In this document: piece by piece, positions 41,901 to 50,081 of the stretch
Layout of the letters: every line of letters begins with the position of its first letter
Position numbering within the stretch: the first letter of the stretch is position 1
Assembly: GCF_001866645.1 (NCBI RefSeq)
Contig: NZ_MLYP01000083.1
Location: forward strand, 1 to 64,000
DNA length: 64,000 nucleotides
Direction: 5' to 3'
DNA from: Streptomyces colonosanans
Lineage (GTDB): Bacteria; Actinomycetota; Actinomycetes; Streptomycetales; Streptomycetaceae
Made by a program: the position numbers and the translations under genes
Notes under the pieces: model-generated
What the model was told of the DNA's origin: nothing
Database searches by the model: none
Seen by the model: the letters and a program-made list of their open reading frames with translations, nothing else

Positions 41901-41933
41901 ACGGGCGGGAGCCGGGAGCTGGGTCCCGCCCGT
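41901..41933 (-). terminator. Hairpin between glycosyltransferase and exporter genes
   Basis: A 10-bp perfect stem ACGGGCGGGA / TCCCGCCCGT with a 13-base loop. In leftward transcription it follows the glycosyltransferase gene by 28 bases, so the exporter may be only partly read from upstream or have its own promoter. Confidence 0.55.
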
Positions 41934-41961
41934 TTGCTGTCGTCGTCGAGTGAAGAGCTTG

Positions 41962-42834
41962 TCAGATGACGGGAGGACGGCCCAGCCGAGTCAGGCGCCA
42001 TACCGTACGCCACTTCATGGGCCGCCGGGTTCCGCACGGAGTCGTCCAGCCCTCCCGGAACCCGCCGAACCACGCCTTGAGGGCGGCCCGTGAGGGGCGG
42101 CGCAGCAGCGTGAGCAGCATCCAGACGCCCAGGTAGACCGGGACAAGGAGGGCGGGGAGGTTGCGGCGGGCCAGCCAGACGCGGTTGCGGGCGACCATGC
42201 GGTGGTAGACCGCGTGCCGCGAGGGGGCGGTCGTAGGGTGGTACAGCACCATGTCCGACCGGTAGTCGATGAGCCAGCCGGCGTTCAGGGCCCGCCAGGC
42301 CAGGTCGGTCTCCTCGTGAGCGTAGAAGAACTCGTCCGGAAGGCCGCCGACCTCGGCGAAGACCTTCGTGCGGACGGCGTTGGCGCCGCCGAGGAAGGTG
42401 GTGACCCGGGAGGACCGCATCGGGTCGGAGGCGCGCAGCCTCGGCACGTGGCGCCGCTGGGTCTCGCCGGTCTCGGGGTCGGCGATACGGAAGCTGATGA
42501 TGCCGAGATCCGGGTCGGCGGCGAAGGCCGCACGGCACAGCTCGGCGGTGTCGGCGCGAGCGAGCAGGCCGTCGTCGTCCAGGAAGAGGAGGATGTCGAC
42601 GTCGGTGCCGCCGGGGCCGAAGGCCTCGATGCCGACGTTGCGGCCGCCGGGGATACCGAGGTTCTCGGGCAGTTCGACCGTGCGGACGCCGTCGGGGACG
42701 TCCGGGACGGGCGAGCCGTTGCCGACCACGACGACCTCGACGGGGTCGCCGTCCTGCCGGGCCACCGAGTCCAGGAGGGCGCGGAGCTCGGCCGGACGGT
42801 TGCCCATCGTGATGATCACCGCGCCGACCCGCAT
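41962..42834 (-). CDS. Family 2 glycosyltransferase
   Basis: A 290-residue inverting GT-A glycosyltransferase, peripheral to the membrane. 'VGAVIITMGNRPAELRALLD' begins the nucleotide-sugar fold, 'LLFLDDDGLL' carries the metal-binding DxD, and 'FFYAHEETDLAWRALNAGW' the catalytic base ED motif. A hydrophobic segment near residue 240 ('ALLVPVYLGVWMLLTLL') may anchor it. Donor and acceptor are unknown. A GTG at 42846, overlapping the previous stop (GTGA), is an alternative start. Confidence 0.9.
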   Translation of the reverse strand: MRVGAVIITMGNRPAELRALLDSVARQDGDPVEVVVVGNGSPVPDVPDGVRTVELPENLGIPGGRNVGIEAFGPGGTDVDILLFLDDDGLLARADTAELCRAAFAADPDLGIISFRIADPETGETQRRHVPRLRASDPMRSSRVTTFLGGANAVRTKVFAEVGGLPDEFFYAHEETDLAWRALNAGWLIDYRSDMVLYHPTTAPSRHAVYHRMVARNRVWLARRNLPALLVPVYLGVWMLLTLLRRPSRAALKAWFGGFREGWTTPCGTRRPMKWRTVWRLTRLGRPPVI

Positions 42835-42842
42835 GGCCGCGC

Positions 42843-43622
42843 TCACCGCAGCCTGCTGGAGACGAGGATGGACACCAGGTGCAGCAGCGTCTGCAGGAGC
42901 GCGATACCGGCGAGGACGGCGGTGCCGAGCCGGGTGAAGAACAGGTCGCCCCTGATCTGGTCCACGACGGCGAGCAGCAGGATCAGCAGGGACGCCTCGA
43001 TCCCGAGGATCAGCCGGTGGAACTTCAGCGCCGCCGCGGCCCGGCGGACCAGCGCCATGCCGGAGGAGCGCGGCTCGGACGCGGCCTCCTTCACCGGCGG
43101 CAGACCGCCCTGGTGACGTGCGACGCCCACGAGGTCGGTCTCCGCCTTGATGAGGATCGCGCCGAGGGCGGCCAGGGTCCCCAGGAACGCCCAGAGCCAG
43201 TCGATCCGCCCGGAACCCCACAGGTCGGCGGCACGCAGGCCGAGCCCGACGAGGACCGCGGCGTCGGTGAGATAGGCACCGACCCGGTCCAGGTAGACCC
43301 CGCCGAGCGAGAACTGCTGCTTCCAGCGTGCGACCTCGCCGTCGACGCAGTCCAGGAGCAGGTACAGCTGGACCATCACCACGCCGAGCACGGCGCCCCA
43401 GATGCCTGGTACGAGCAGCGCCGGGGCCGCGAGGACTCCGCAGACGGTCATCAGGTAGGTCAGCTGATTGGGCGTGACCTTGGTGTTCACCAGGTGGCGG
43501 TCGATGCGCAGCGAGATCTCACGCATGTAGAGCCGTCCGGCCCAGTGCTCACCGCTCCGTCGGTCCTTCACGCCCGCGGGGTGAACGACCGGGCGGAGCT
43601 CAGCTACCGATGGCTTTTGCAT
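42843..43622 (-). CDS. CDP-alcohol phosphatidyltransferase-family membrane enzyme
   Basis: A 259-residue integral membrane protein that transfers a phospho-alcohol from a CDP-activated donor. The full signature DGxxAR-x8-GxxxDxxxD is seen in 'DCVDGEVARWKQQFSLGG' followed by 'YLDRVGAYLTDA', with about five membrane segments. ATG 43622 lies inside the end of the upstream dehydrogenase gene (23-base overlap). Whether the acceptor is a lipid, inositol phosphate or glycan is not clear. It may use the CDP-alcohol made by the nucleotidyltransferase in the same operon. Confidence 0.9.
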   Translation of the reverse strand: MQKPSVAELRPVVHPAGVKDRRSGEHWAGRLYMREISLRIDRHLVNTKVTPNQLTYLMTVCGVLAAPALLVPGIWGAVLGVVMVQLYLLLDCVDGEVARWKQQFSLGGVYLDRVGAYLTDAAVLVGLGLRAADLWGSGRIDWLWAFLGTLAALGAILIKAETDLVGVARHQGGLPPVKEAASEPRSSGMALVRRAAAALKFHRLILGIEASLLILLLAVVDQIRGDLFFTRLGTAVLAGIALLQTLLHLVSILVSSRLR

Positions 43623-44664
43623 AGTCGGCGTAAGCGTCCCTGATCTCGTCGGTGGACAGGTCGAGGTGTTCGAGGATCGTGTAGCGGCCCGGTCGGGTCT
43701 GCGGAGCGAACTCCACGACCTCGACGAACTCGTCCACGGTGAAACCGATCTCCTCCGGGAGGACCGGAAGACCGTGGCCGCGCAGCACGTCGGCCATCTG
43801 TCCCGCGGTCTCCCGGTCGCCGCGGAGGAACGTCGCGAACGCGCCCCCGAGACCGCACTGCTCACCATGGAGCGCGCTGCGCTTGGGGAAGGTCAGGTCG
43901 AAGGCATGGCTGATCTCGTGGCAGGCGCCCGAGGCGGGACGGCTGTCACCGGCAACGGACATCGAGATGCCGCACAGGACCAGGGACTCGGCCAGCGTCG
44001 TCAAGAACGCGTCGTCGTCCACGCCACCGGGGTGGCGCAGTACCGCCTCGGCGGCCTGCCGGGCCATCGCGGCGGCGAGGCCGTCGATCTGCTCGCCGGT
44101 CTCACGGTGCGAGAGCTCCCAGTCGGCGACGGCGGAGATCTTGCAGATCACGTCGCCGATGCCCGCGCGTACGAACTGGACCGGTGCCTCGCGGATCACA
44201 TCGAGGTCGATGATGATGCCGATCGGGTTCGGTACGCCGTAGGAACCTCGGCCCGCGTCGTTGTCGAGCGTCGCGACGGGTGAGCACAGGCCGTCGTTGG
44301 CGAGGTTGGTGGCCACGGCGACCAGCGGCAGGCCCACGCGTGCGGCGGCGTACTTGGCGCAGTCGATGATCTTGCCGCCGCCGAGACCGATGACCGCGTC
44401 GTAGCGACCGGCCTTCTTGATCGAGTCGGCGAGCTTCACCGCGCCGTCGATGGTCCCGTCGGCGTCGTCGAACCAGTCCGCCTCCGGGAACGACGGGGCG
44501 AAGCGCTCGCGCAGTACCCGGCCGGAACCGCCGCTGATCGCGAAGGCCAACCGGCCGGAGGGCGCGATGCGCTGGTCGGACAGGATCGTCGCCAGATCAT
44601 CGAGCGCCCCCGGCCGGATGTCGACAGCGACCGGCGAGGGGATCAGCCTCGTCAGTACTGGCAC
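43600..44664 (-). CDS. Glycerol-1-phosphate dehydrogenase-like iron/zinc alcohol dehydrogenase
   Basis: A 354-residue enzyme of the G1PDH/AraM/EgsA branch of iron-containing dehydrogenases. Seen: 'GLGGGKIIDCAKYAAAR' (dinucleotide), 'TNLANDGLCSPVATL' (family substrate loop), and metal ligands in 'GACHEISHAFDL' and 'LHGEQCGLG'. It probably reduces dihydroxyacetone phosphate, or a ketopentose phosphate as in TarJ-like systems, to a polyol phosphate. GTG 44664 follows GGGAGAT and overlaps the upstream gene end by 13 bases. Confidence 0.88.
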   Translation of the reverse strand: MPVLTRLIPSPVAVDIRPGALDDLATILSDQRIAPSGRLAFAISGGSGRVLRERFAPSFPEADWFDDADGTIDGAVKLADSIKKAGRYDAVIGLGGGKIIDCAKYAAARVGLPLVAVATNLANDGLCSPVATLDNDAGRGSYGVPNPIGIIIDLDVIREAPVQFVRAGIGDVICKISAVADWELSHRETGEQIDGLAAAMARQAAEAVLRHPGGVDDDAFLTTLAESLVLCGISMSVAGDSRPASGACHEISHAFDLTFPKRSALHGEQCGLGGAFATFLRGDRETAGQMADVLRGHGLPVLPEEIGFTVDEFVEVVEFAPQTRPGRYTILEHLDLSTDEIRDAYADYAKAIGS

Positions 44665-45404
44665 GCGATCTCCCGGCCCTTGGCGAGGTCGTCGTGGTTG
44701 TCGATCTCGACCCACTTCACGTCGCCGATCGGAGCCACGTCGATCTTGAAGCCGCGGTTGACCAGCTCCTGGTAGCCGTCCTCGTAGTACAGCTGCGGGT
44801 CCCGCTCGAAGGTGGTCTTCAGCGCGTCGGCCAGCTCCGCGGCGGCCTCACCCTCGATGAGGGTGACGCCGATGTACTCGCCGGTCGCCTCGGACGGCTC
44901 CATCAGCTTGGTGATCTTCTGGACGCCCTTGGCGGGGTCCACGACGACCTTCATCTCCTCGTCGGCGAGGTTCTTCACCGTGTCGAGGGCGAGGATGATC
45001 TTCTTGCCGTCGCCGCGGGCGGCCAGCAGCGTCTTCTCGACGGAGACCGGGTGGACGGTGTCGCCGTTGGCGAGGATCACGCCGTCCTTGAGGGCGTCAC
45101 GGCCGCACCACAGGGAGTAGGCGTTGTTCCACTCCTCGGCCTTGTCGTTGTCGATCAGCGTGAGCTTCAGGCCGTACTTCTGCTCCAGCGCTTCCTTGCG
45201 CTCGTACACGGCCTCCTTGCGGTAGCCGACGATGATCGCGGCCTCGGTCAGGCCCACCTCGGCGAAGTTGCCGAGGGTCAGGTCGAGGACCGTGATGCCG
45301 TCCTCCTCGCCCTCGGGCCCCACCGGCACCAGCGCCTTGGGCAGGGTGTCGGTGTAGGGGCGCAGGCGCCGTCCGGCGCCGGCCGCCAGCACGAGGCCGA
45401 TCAT
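44652..45404 (-). CDS. Nucleotidyltransferase (polyol-phosphate cytidylyltransferase-like)
   Basis: A 250-residue NTP-transferase with the N-terminal 'GLVLAAGAGRRLRPYTDTLPK' loop that binds the nucleotide, 'NNAYSLWCGRDAL' and 'ILANGDTVHP' with the metal-binding Asp. It is similar to choline-phosphate/inositol-1-phosphate cytidylyltransferases rather than hexose uridylyltransferases. With the neighbouring G1PDH-like enzyme and two CDP-alcohol transferases it probably makes a CDP-polyol. It ends within the start of the dehydrogenase gene. Confidence 0.85.
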   Translation of the reverse strand: MIGLVLAAGAGRRLRPYTDTLPKALVPVGPEGEEDGITVLDLTLGNFAEVGLTEAAIIVGYRKEAVYERKEALEQKYGLKLTLIDNDKAEEWNNAYSLWCGRDALKDGVILANGDTVHPVSVEKTLLAARGDGKKIILALDTVKNLADEEMKVVVDPAKGVQKITKLMEPSEATGEYIGVTLIEGEAAAELADALKTTFERDPQLYYEDGYQELVNRGFKIDVAPIGDVKWVEIDNHDDLAKGREIACQY

Positions 45405-47251
45405 GCGGGTTCTCCTTCGTCGTGTATGGCGGGCGCGCCACCCTTGTGGGCGGCGACCCAGAAACGGATGCTCTCGACGAGCACGACCAAGGCCACGTAG
45501 ACGGCGAGGACCGTGAGCGCGACCTTGAACAGTGCCGCCGTGAGCAGCGCGGCCAGGACGGTGATCAACAGCGTCCGGCCTTCGTGCCCCCCGATCGCGC
45601 GCACCAGCCAGTGCGGTGGCGCTCCGGCGTCGCCGCGGATGCGGTACACCGTGTCGTAGTGATGGTAGGCGACCGCCGCCACCAGCCCGAACGCCGCGGG
45701 GAGTACCCCGTTCGCCTCGGATCTGGCCGCCAGGATCAGGACGGTGCCGTATTCGGCGGCGCGGAAGAGCGGGGGAACCAGCCAGTCGAGGGGGCCCTTG
45801 AGGGGCTGGGACAGAGCCAGGCCGGACGCGCCCGCGTAGGCGGCGGCTCCCACTACGGCTGTCCAGGCGTCACCTGAGGTGAGGGCCGCGGCGAGGGCCG
45901 CGACGCCGAAGGCCGCCGACAGCACGGGAGTACTGGAGTGGATCCGCGTGTTCGGGCTGCGCCACTTGGCCGCGTATTCGGCGAGCGGCCCGCTGTCCGC
46001 CAGGTCCGCCAGGGCCCGCGCGGCGCGGTCGGTGCGATGCGCCTTACGGGTGAGCGAGCGCAGCACACGGCCCGCCGTCGTGTAGGTCGCGGCGAAGGCG
46101 CAGCCGATGAGCAGCGCGTAGAAGGTGATGCGCGGGGTGGTGACCGCCGTCAGGACGGCGATCATCGCCCAGCGTTCACCGATCGGCAGGACGATCATCC
46201 GGCGCACCCAGACCGTCCAGCCGACGCTGTCGAGGCGGTCCGAGAGGGCGGCGGTGGGGCTGGTGTTGGCGGTCGCGTCGTGGTTCGCCTCGTTGAAGGC
46301 GAAGTCGACGACGTGCCGGCAGGTCTGCAGGACCATCGCGCCCAGGGCGAGCGCCCAGACGTCGTCGCCACCGCGGGCCGCACCGAGGGCGAGGCCGGCG
46401 TAGTAGGCGTACTCCTTGGCGCGGTCGAAGGTGGCGTCGAGCCAGGCGCCGAGCGTGGAGTACTGCAGCGAGTAGCGGGCGAGCTGACCGTCGGTGCAGT
46501 CGAGTACGAAGGAAAGGATCAGCAGGACGCCCGCGGCCACGAAACCGCCGCGAGTGCCGGTGGCCGCACTGCCCGCCGCTATCAGGGCGGTGATCAGCGA
46601 GGCGGTGGTGACCTGGTTGGGGGTGAGGCCCCGGCGGGCGCACCAGCGGGCGATGTAGCGCGAGTACGGGCTGATGAAGTGCGTGGTGAAGAAGCCGTCG
46701 CGGGCCTTGACGGCGCTGCGCAGACGGACGGCCTCGTCATCGACGGCGGCGACCGCCTGACGGGCCTCGTTGCGTGCCTGGGGGTCCGTGGGGACGGTGG
46801 CGACCAGGGTGCCGAGTTCCGGGCGGTGGACCGGGACGCCGTCGGTGTCGAGGGCCGCGGTGATGCACTCGGCCAGGGTGTCGGCGACGGTGGCGGCACC
46901 TGCCTGCTCGCCCGGGGCCGCGGCCTTGGAGGACGGCCCGTCGATCACCGCGGACTGCCCGCCGGCCAGGGCGTGGGTGAGTGCCTGGCGAGCGGCGGGC
47001 TGGACGGTGACGGCGCCGGGCAGGGCAGCGGCCGGGAAGCGGGGGTCGGTGAGGCCGAGGCGAAGCGCGTGCAGATGACCCACGAAACGTGCGTCGACGA
47101 TCGCGACCCGCTGGTCCGTCGGCACGGCGGCGAGGAGTGTCTCGGCGTCACCGGCGTCGGTGGCAACCCGCACATCGAAGCCGAGCGACCGCAGATCGCC
47201 CTCGAGCGACGATCCGGGGACCGGCTGGCCGGTGAGGATGGCGGTCGACAG
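45401..47251 (-). CDS. DUF5941-type CDP-alcohol phosphatidyltransferase with N-terminal Rossmann-like domain
   Basis: About 616 residues. A cytoplasmic N-terminal part to about 210 resembles nucleotide-binding DUF5941 regions ('AILTGQPVPG', 'VDARFVGHLHALRLGL'). A CDP-alcohol transferase domain follows at about 210-390 with 'DCTDGQLARYSLQYSTLGAW' then 'LDATFDRAKE', and further membrane segments to the end. Coding potential clearly begins before the GTG at 47173; the only candidate is CTG at 47251, after AGGGAGTGAG. First gene of the operon; ATGA overlap with the nucleotidyltransferase. Confidence 0.85.
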   Translation of the reverse strand: MSTAILTGQPVPGSSLEGDLRSLGFDVRVATDAGDAETLLAAVPTDQRVAIVDARFVGHLHALRLGLTDPRFPAAALPGAVTVQPAARQALTHALAGGQSAVIDGPSSKAAAPGEQAGAATVADTLAECITAALDTDGVPVHRPELGTLVATVPTDPQARNEARQAVAAVDDEAVRLRSAVKARDGFFTTHFISPYSRYIARWCARRGLTPNQVTTASLITALIAAGSAATGTRGGFVAAGVLLILSFVLDCTDGQLARYSLQYSTLGAWLDATFDRAKEYAYYAGLALGAARGGDDVWALALGAMVLQTCRHVVDFAFNEANHDATANTSPTAALSDRLDSVGWTVWVRRMIVLPIGERWAMIAVLTAVTTPRITFYALLIGCAFAATYTTAGRVLRSLTRKAHRTDRAARALADLADSGPLAEYAAKWRSPNTRIHSSTPVLSAAFGVAALAAALTSGDAWTAVVGAAAYAGASGLALSQPLKGPLDWLVPPLFRAAEYGTVLILAARSEANGVLPAAFGLVAAVAYHHYDTVYRIRGDAGAPPHWLVRAIGGHEGRTLLITVLAALLTAALFKVALTVLAVYVALVVLVESIRFWVAAHKGGAPAIHDEGEPA

Positions 47252-47855
47252 ACGAACTCACTCCCTGAGGCCCGGCGCGCACGAGCGCCGGTCTTGTGTG
47301 TGGTGCGGGCACCCGGGGCACAGGCCGGGCGGCATGTCGGCAGAGGCTATCGGACGCCTGAAAGCCGGTATTCACCGACCGTTCATGGGCTGATTCGACG
47401 CGGTCCGCGCGGCCGCCGCCGCGATCATCATCGGGGATCGAAGGGGCACGCCACAAACCGCGAGCCCATAACCACACATTCGCGACATCGCGCACGCTCA
47501 CTAACCTCGCATTGACGGCATTACTTATGAAAAGTGGATCGATGCGGGCTGCGTGAGACAGTGGAGCCGCCCCGGCAAGACCGACTGCCGCACCACCTGG
47601 CGGCCCGTCGTGACCGACCGGCGCACGCTCCTGGCGGGCCCGGCGGAACACCTGTGACCGAAGCGCGGGAGCGGGGTTCCCCGTCCGTGACTGCGGGCAC
47701 GATCAAGCGGCCGGCCGCTTTCGACGTCTGTTCCGTGAGGGCCGTGGATTCCCGTCCGTTCAGCCGGGGCGGGACATGCGGGGCGTCACGAAGTGCCGAG
47801 AGCGCCGGATGCGTACGGCAGACTTGAGGCGGAACAACCGATGCGAGGGATGGGT
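47252..47855. other. Intergenic region between the phospho-polyol operon and idi
   Basis: These 604 bases separate divergent genes. On the minus strand the stretch 47340-47390 ('TTCAGGCGTCCGATAGCCT') looks like a promoter for the leftward operon. On the plus strand TTGACG at 47512-47517 lies in an AT-rich patch but lacks a good -10 at 16-18 bases. Short open frames on both strands have no ribosome site or recognisable family. Confidence 0.35.
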
Positions 47856-48449
47856 ATGCCGATCACACCTGCCACTACGACGCACCACGCGTCGAACGGC
47901 ACCGCCGAATCCATCTTGCTGGAGCTCGTCGACGAGAACGGCACCACGATCGGCACCGCGGAGAAGCTCACCGCCCATCAGCCACCGGGACAGTTGCACC
48001 GGGCGTTCTCCGTGTTCCTCTTCGACGAGCACGGCCGTCTGCTGCTGCAGCAGCGGGCGCTGGGCAAGTACCACTCCCCCGGTGTCTGGTCCAACACCTG
48101 CTGCGGCCACCCCTACCCGGGCGAGGCCCCGTTCGCGGCGGCGGCCCGGCGGACGTACGAGGAGCTGGGGACCTCCCCCTCGCTGCTGACCGAAGCGGGC
48201 ACAGTCCGCTACAACCACCCGGACCCGGAGTCGGGCCTGGTGGAGCAGGAGTTCAACCACCTGTTCGTGGGGCTGGTGCAGTCCTCCGTGCGCCAGGACC
48301 CGGAAGAGGTCGCCGCGACGGCCTTCGTGACCCCCGGGGAACTGGCGGAGCGGCATGCGAAGGACACGTTCTCGTCGTGGTTCATGACGGTCCTGGACGC
48401 GGCCAGGCCGGCGATCAGGGAGCTGACGGGCCCGTCCGCGGGCTGGTGA
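47856..48449 (+). CDS. idi: Isopentenyl-diphosphate delta-isomerase, type I
   Basis: A 197-residue Nudix-fold isomerase interconverting IPP and DMAPP in the cytoplasm. The catalytic Cys is in 'WSNTCCGHPYPGE', the metal ligands and Nudix-like helix in 'AAARRTYEELG', and the catalytic Glu in 'EQEFNHLF'. ATG 47856 follows a GAGGGA ribosome site; ATGs at 47793 and 47841 are less well placed. It supports the isoprenoid supply of the nearby hopanoid operon though not cotranscribed with it. Confidence 0.96.
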   Translation: MPITPATTTHHASNGTAESILLELVDENGTTIGTAEKLTAHQPPGQLHRAFSVFLFDEHGRLLLQQRALGKYHSPGVWSNTCCGHPYPGEAPFAAAARRTYEELGTSPSLLTEAGTVRYNHPDPESGLVEQEFNHLFVGLVQSSVRQDPEEVAATAFVTPGELAERHAKDTFSSWFMTVLDAARPAIRELTGPSAGW

Positions 48450-48456
48450 CCCGGTG

Positions 48457-48485
48457 GTCCGTCCGGCCCGCGCGGCTGGACGGAC
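48457..48485. terminator. Hairpin between idi and HATPase genes
   Basis: An 8-bp stem GTCCGTCC / GGACGGAC with a 13-base loop fills the short gap between two convergent genes. Confidence 0.6.
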
Positions 48486-48995
48486 TCATACGGTCCATAC
48501 GGGTTTGAGCGGCAGGGCCGCCCAGATCACCTTGCCGCCGCTCGCCGTGTGCTCCGCCTCGCACGCCCCACCCGCCTCCCTGGTGATCTCACGGACGAGG
48601 AGCAGTCCGCGGCCGCCGGTCCGGCCGTGGTCGGCCTCCAGGGCGCTGGGGCGGTAGGGGTGGCTGTCCTCCACCGCCACCCGCACCCACTCGGGGCCGA
48701 CGGCGACCTCCACGGCGAGCATCGGCGACAGCAGCGCCGCGTGCCGGACGGCGTTGGTGACCAGCTCGGAGACGATCAGCAGCAGGGCCTGCACGATGTC
48801 GTCCGAGACGGGCACACCCTGGCGGCCGAGCAGATCACGGACGGCGTGCCGCGCCTGCGGCACCGAGGCGTCCACGGCGGCGGCGGTGAACCGCCAGACA
48901 CCCTCGTACGGCAGCGGTCCCTGCGCTCTGCCGTCGTGCGGTACGTTCCCACCGCTCTCAGGGCGCGGGCCGGACCCCCGCCCTCGGTTCTCCAT
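48486..48995 (-). CDS. RsbW-like ATP-binding protein (HATPase_c_2)
   Basis: A 169-residue GHKL-fold protein of the type abundant in Streptomyces. Motifs: N box 'IVSELVTNAVRHA', G1 'VAVEDSHPYRP' (the Asp of the ATP pocket), and G2 'GGRGLLLVREITREAGG'. It has no histidine-kinase dimerisation domain. It probably acts as a serine kinase/anti-sigma factor or its relative. ATG 48995 follows AAGGGTGG. It is a single gene. Confidence 0.9.
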   Translation of the reverse strand: MENRGRGSGPRPESGGNVPHDGRAQGPLPYEGVWRFTAAAVDASVPQARHAVRDLLGRQGVPVSDDIVQALLLIVSELVTNAVRHAALLSPMLAVEVAVGPEWVRVAVEDSHPYRPSALEADHGRTGGRGLLLVREITREAGGACEAEHTASGGKVIWAALPLKPVWTV

Positions 48996-49240
48996 TGTCC
49001 GGTCGCCACCCTTGCGCTCGATTGTCACCACACGTCGAGTGTTGGGAACGCGCTGGTCCGCACCGAAAGACTGAGCACAAGTCACCAGATATCGACGACA
49101 TCTGACCGTTGGCGTATGACACGGTCAATCGCGCGACCACTCCTGTCCCTGTTGCGCCACCTTCGGAACTCTTCGGGTTGTACGGCTGTGACGCCCACCC
49201 CGCCCTGTCCGCCCTGCGGCGTGCGGATAGCATCCGGCCC

Positions 49241-50014
49241 ATGGAGCCGCAGTTGCTGCACAGCGTCACCGACGGGGTCGCGACCGTCGTCATTCACCAT
49301 CCGGCCAAGCGGAACGCCATGACGGCCAACATGTGGGAGGCGCTGCCGCCCCTGCTCGACGTGCTGGCCGCCGATCCGGGCGTCCGGGCGCTGGTGCTCA
49401 CCGGCGAGGGCGGGACGTTCTGCGCGGGCGCCGACATCTCCACGCTGCGGGGGTCACCGGAGCAGGCGCAGACGCTGGCCGTACGGGCCGAGGAGGCACT
49501 GGCCGCGTTCCCGAAGCCGACGCTGGCGGCGGTCCGCGGCCATTGCGTGGGCGGCGGGGCGCAGTTGGCGGCGGCGTGCGATCTGCGGTTCGCGGACCAG
49601 GGCGCGCTGTTCGGGGTGACACCGGCCAAGCTGGGGATCGTCTACCCGGCCTCCTCCACCCGGCGGCTGACGTCGCTGGTGGGCCCCGGCACCGCCAAGC
49701 ACCTCCTGTTCTCGGGCGAGTTGATCGACGCCGAGCGGGCCCTGCGCACGGGGCTGGTCGACGAGGTGCTACCCGAGGGCGAACTCGACAAGCGGGTGAC
49801 GGAGTTCACGCGCCTGCTGGTCTCGCGCTCCCAGCTGACCCAGGCCGCCGCCAAGGAGTTCGTGAACGGGCGGACGGACCGGGACGCGTACTGGGCCGGG
49901 CAGGCGCGCGGCAGCGGCGACGCCGAGGAGGGCGTCGCCGCGTTCCTGGAGCGCCGGCATCCGCGGTTCTCCTGGACCACGTCGGCGGAGCGACGCGGCC
50001 GAGTGGCGCCCTGA
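49241..50014 (+). CDS. Enoyl-CoA hydratase/isomerase family protein
   Basis: A 257-residue crotonase-fold protein. The oxyanion-hole motifs are 'GGTFCAGADISTLRG' and 'GHCVGGGAQLAAACDLRFA', with 'GVTPAKLGIVYPASSTRRL' after. It probably hydrates an enoyl-CoA; substrate range is unknown. The ATG has no ribosome site, but TAGCAT lies 7 bases before it (49228-49233), consistent with a leaderless transcript. It precedes tex by 67 bases. Confidence 0.92.
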   Translation: MEPQLLHSVTDGVATVVIHHPAKRNAMTANMWEALPPLLDVLAADPGVRALVLTGEGGTFCAGADISTLRGSPEQAQTLAVRAEEALAAFPKPTLAAVRGHCVGGGAQLAAACDLRFADQGALFGVTPAKLGIVYPASSTRRLTSLVGPGTAKHLLFSGELIDAERALRTGLVDEVLPEGELDKRVTEFTRLLVSRSQLTQAAAKEFVNGRTDRDAYWAGQARGSGDAEEGVAAFLERRHPRFSWTTSAERRGRVAP

Positions 50015-50081
50015 TCCCCCCTCGCCGGTGCCACCTGCCACAATTGCCGCGCAACCTCAGTGGAGAAGGCGGTACGGGATC

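Noticed and set aside
47534..47827. Plus-strand 97-codon ORF before idi
   Set aside because: Overlaps the idi upstream region, composition is arginine/glycine-rich and no start signal is convincing.
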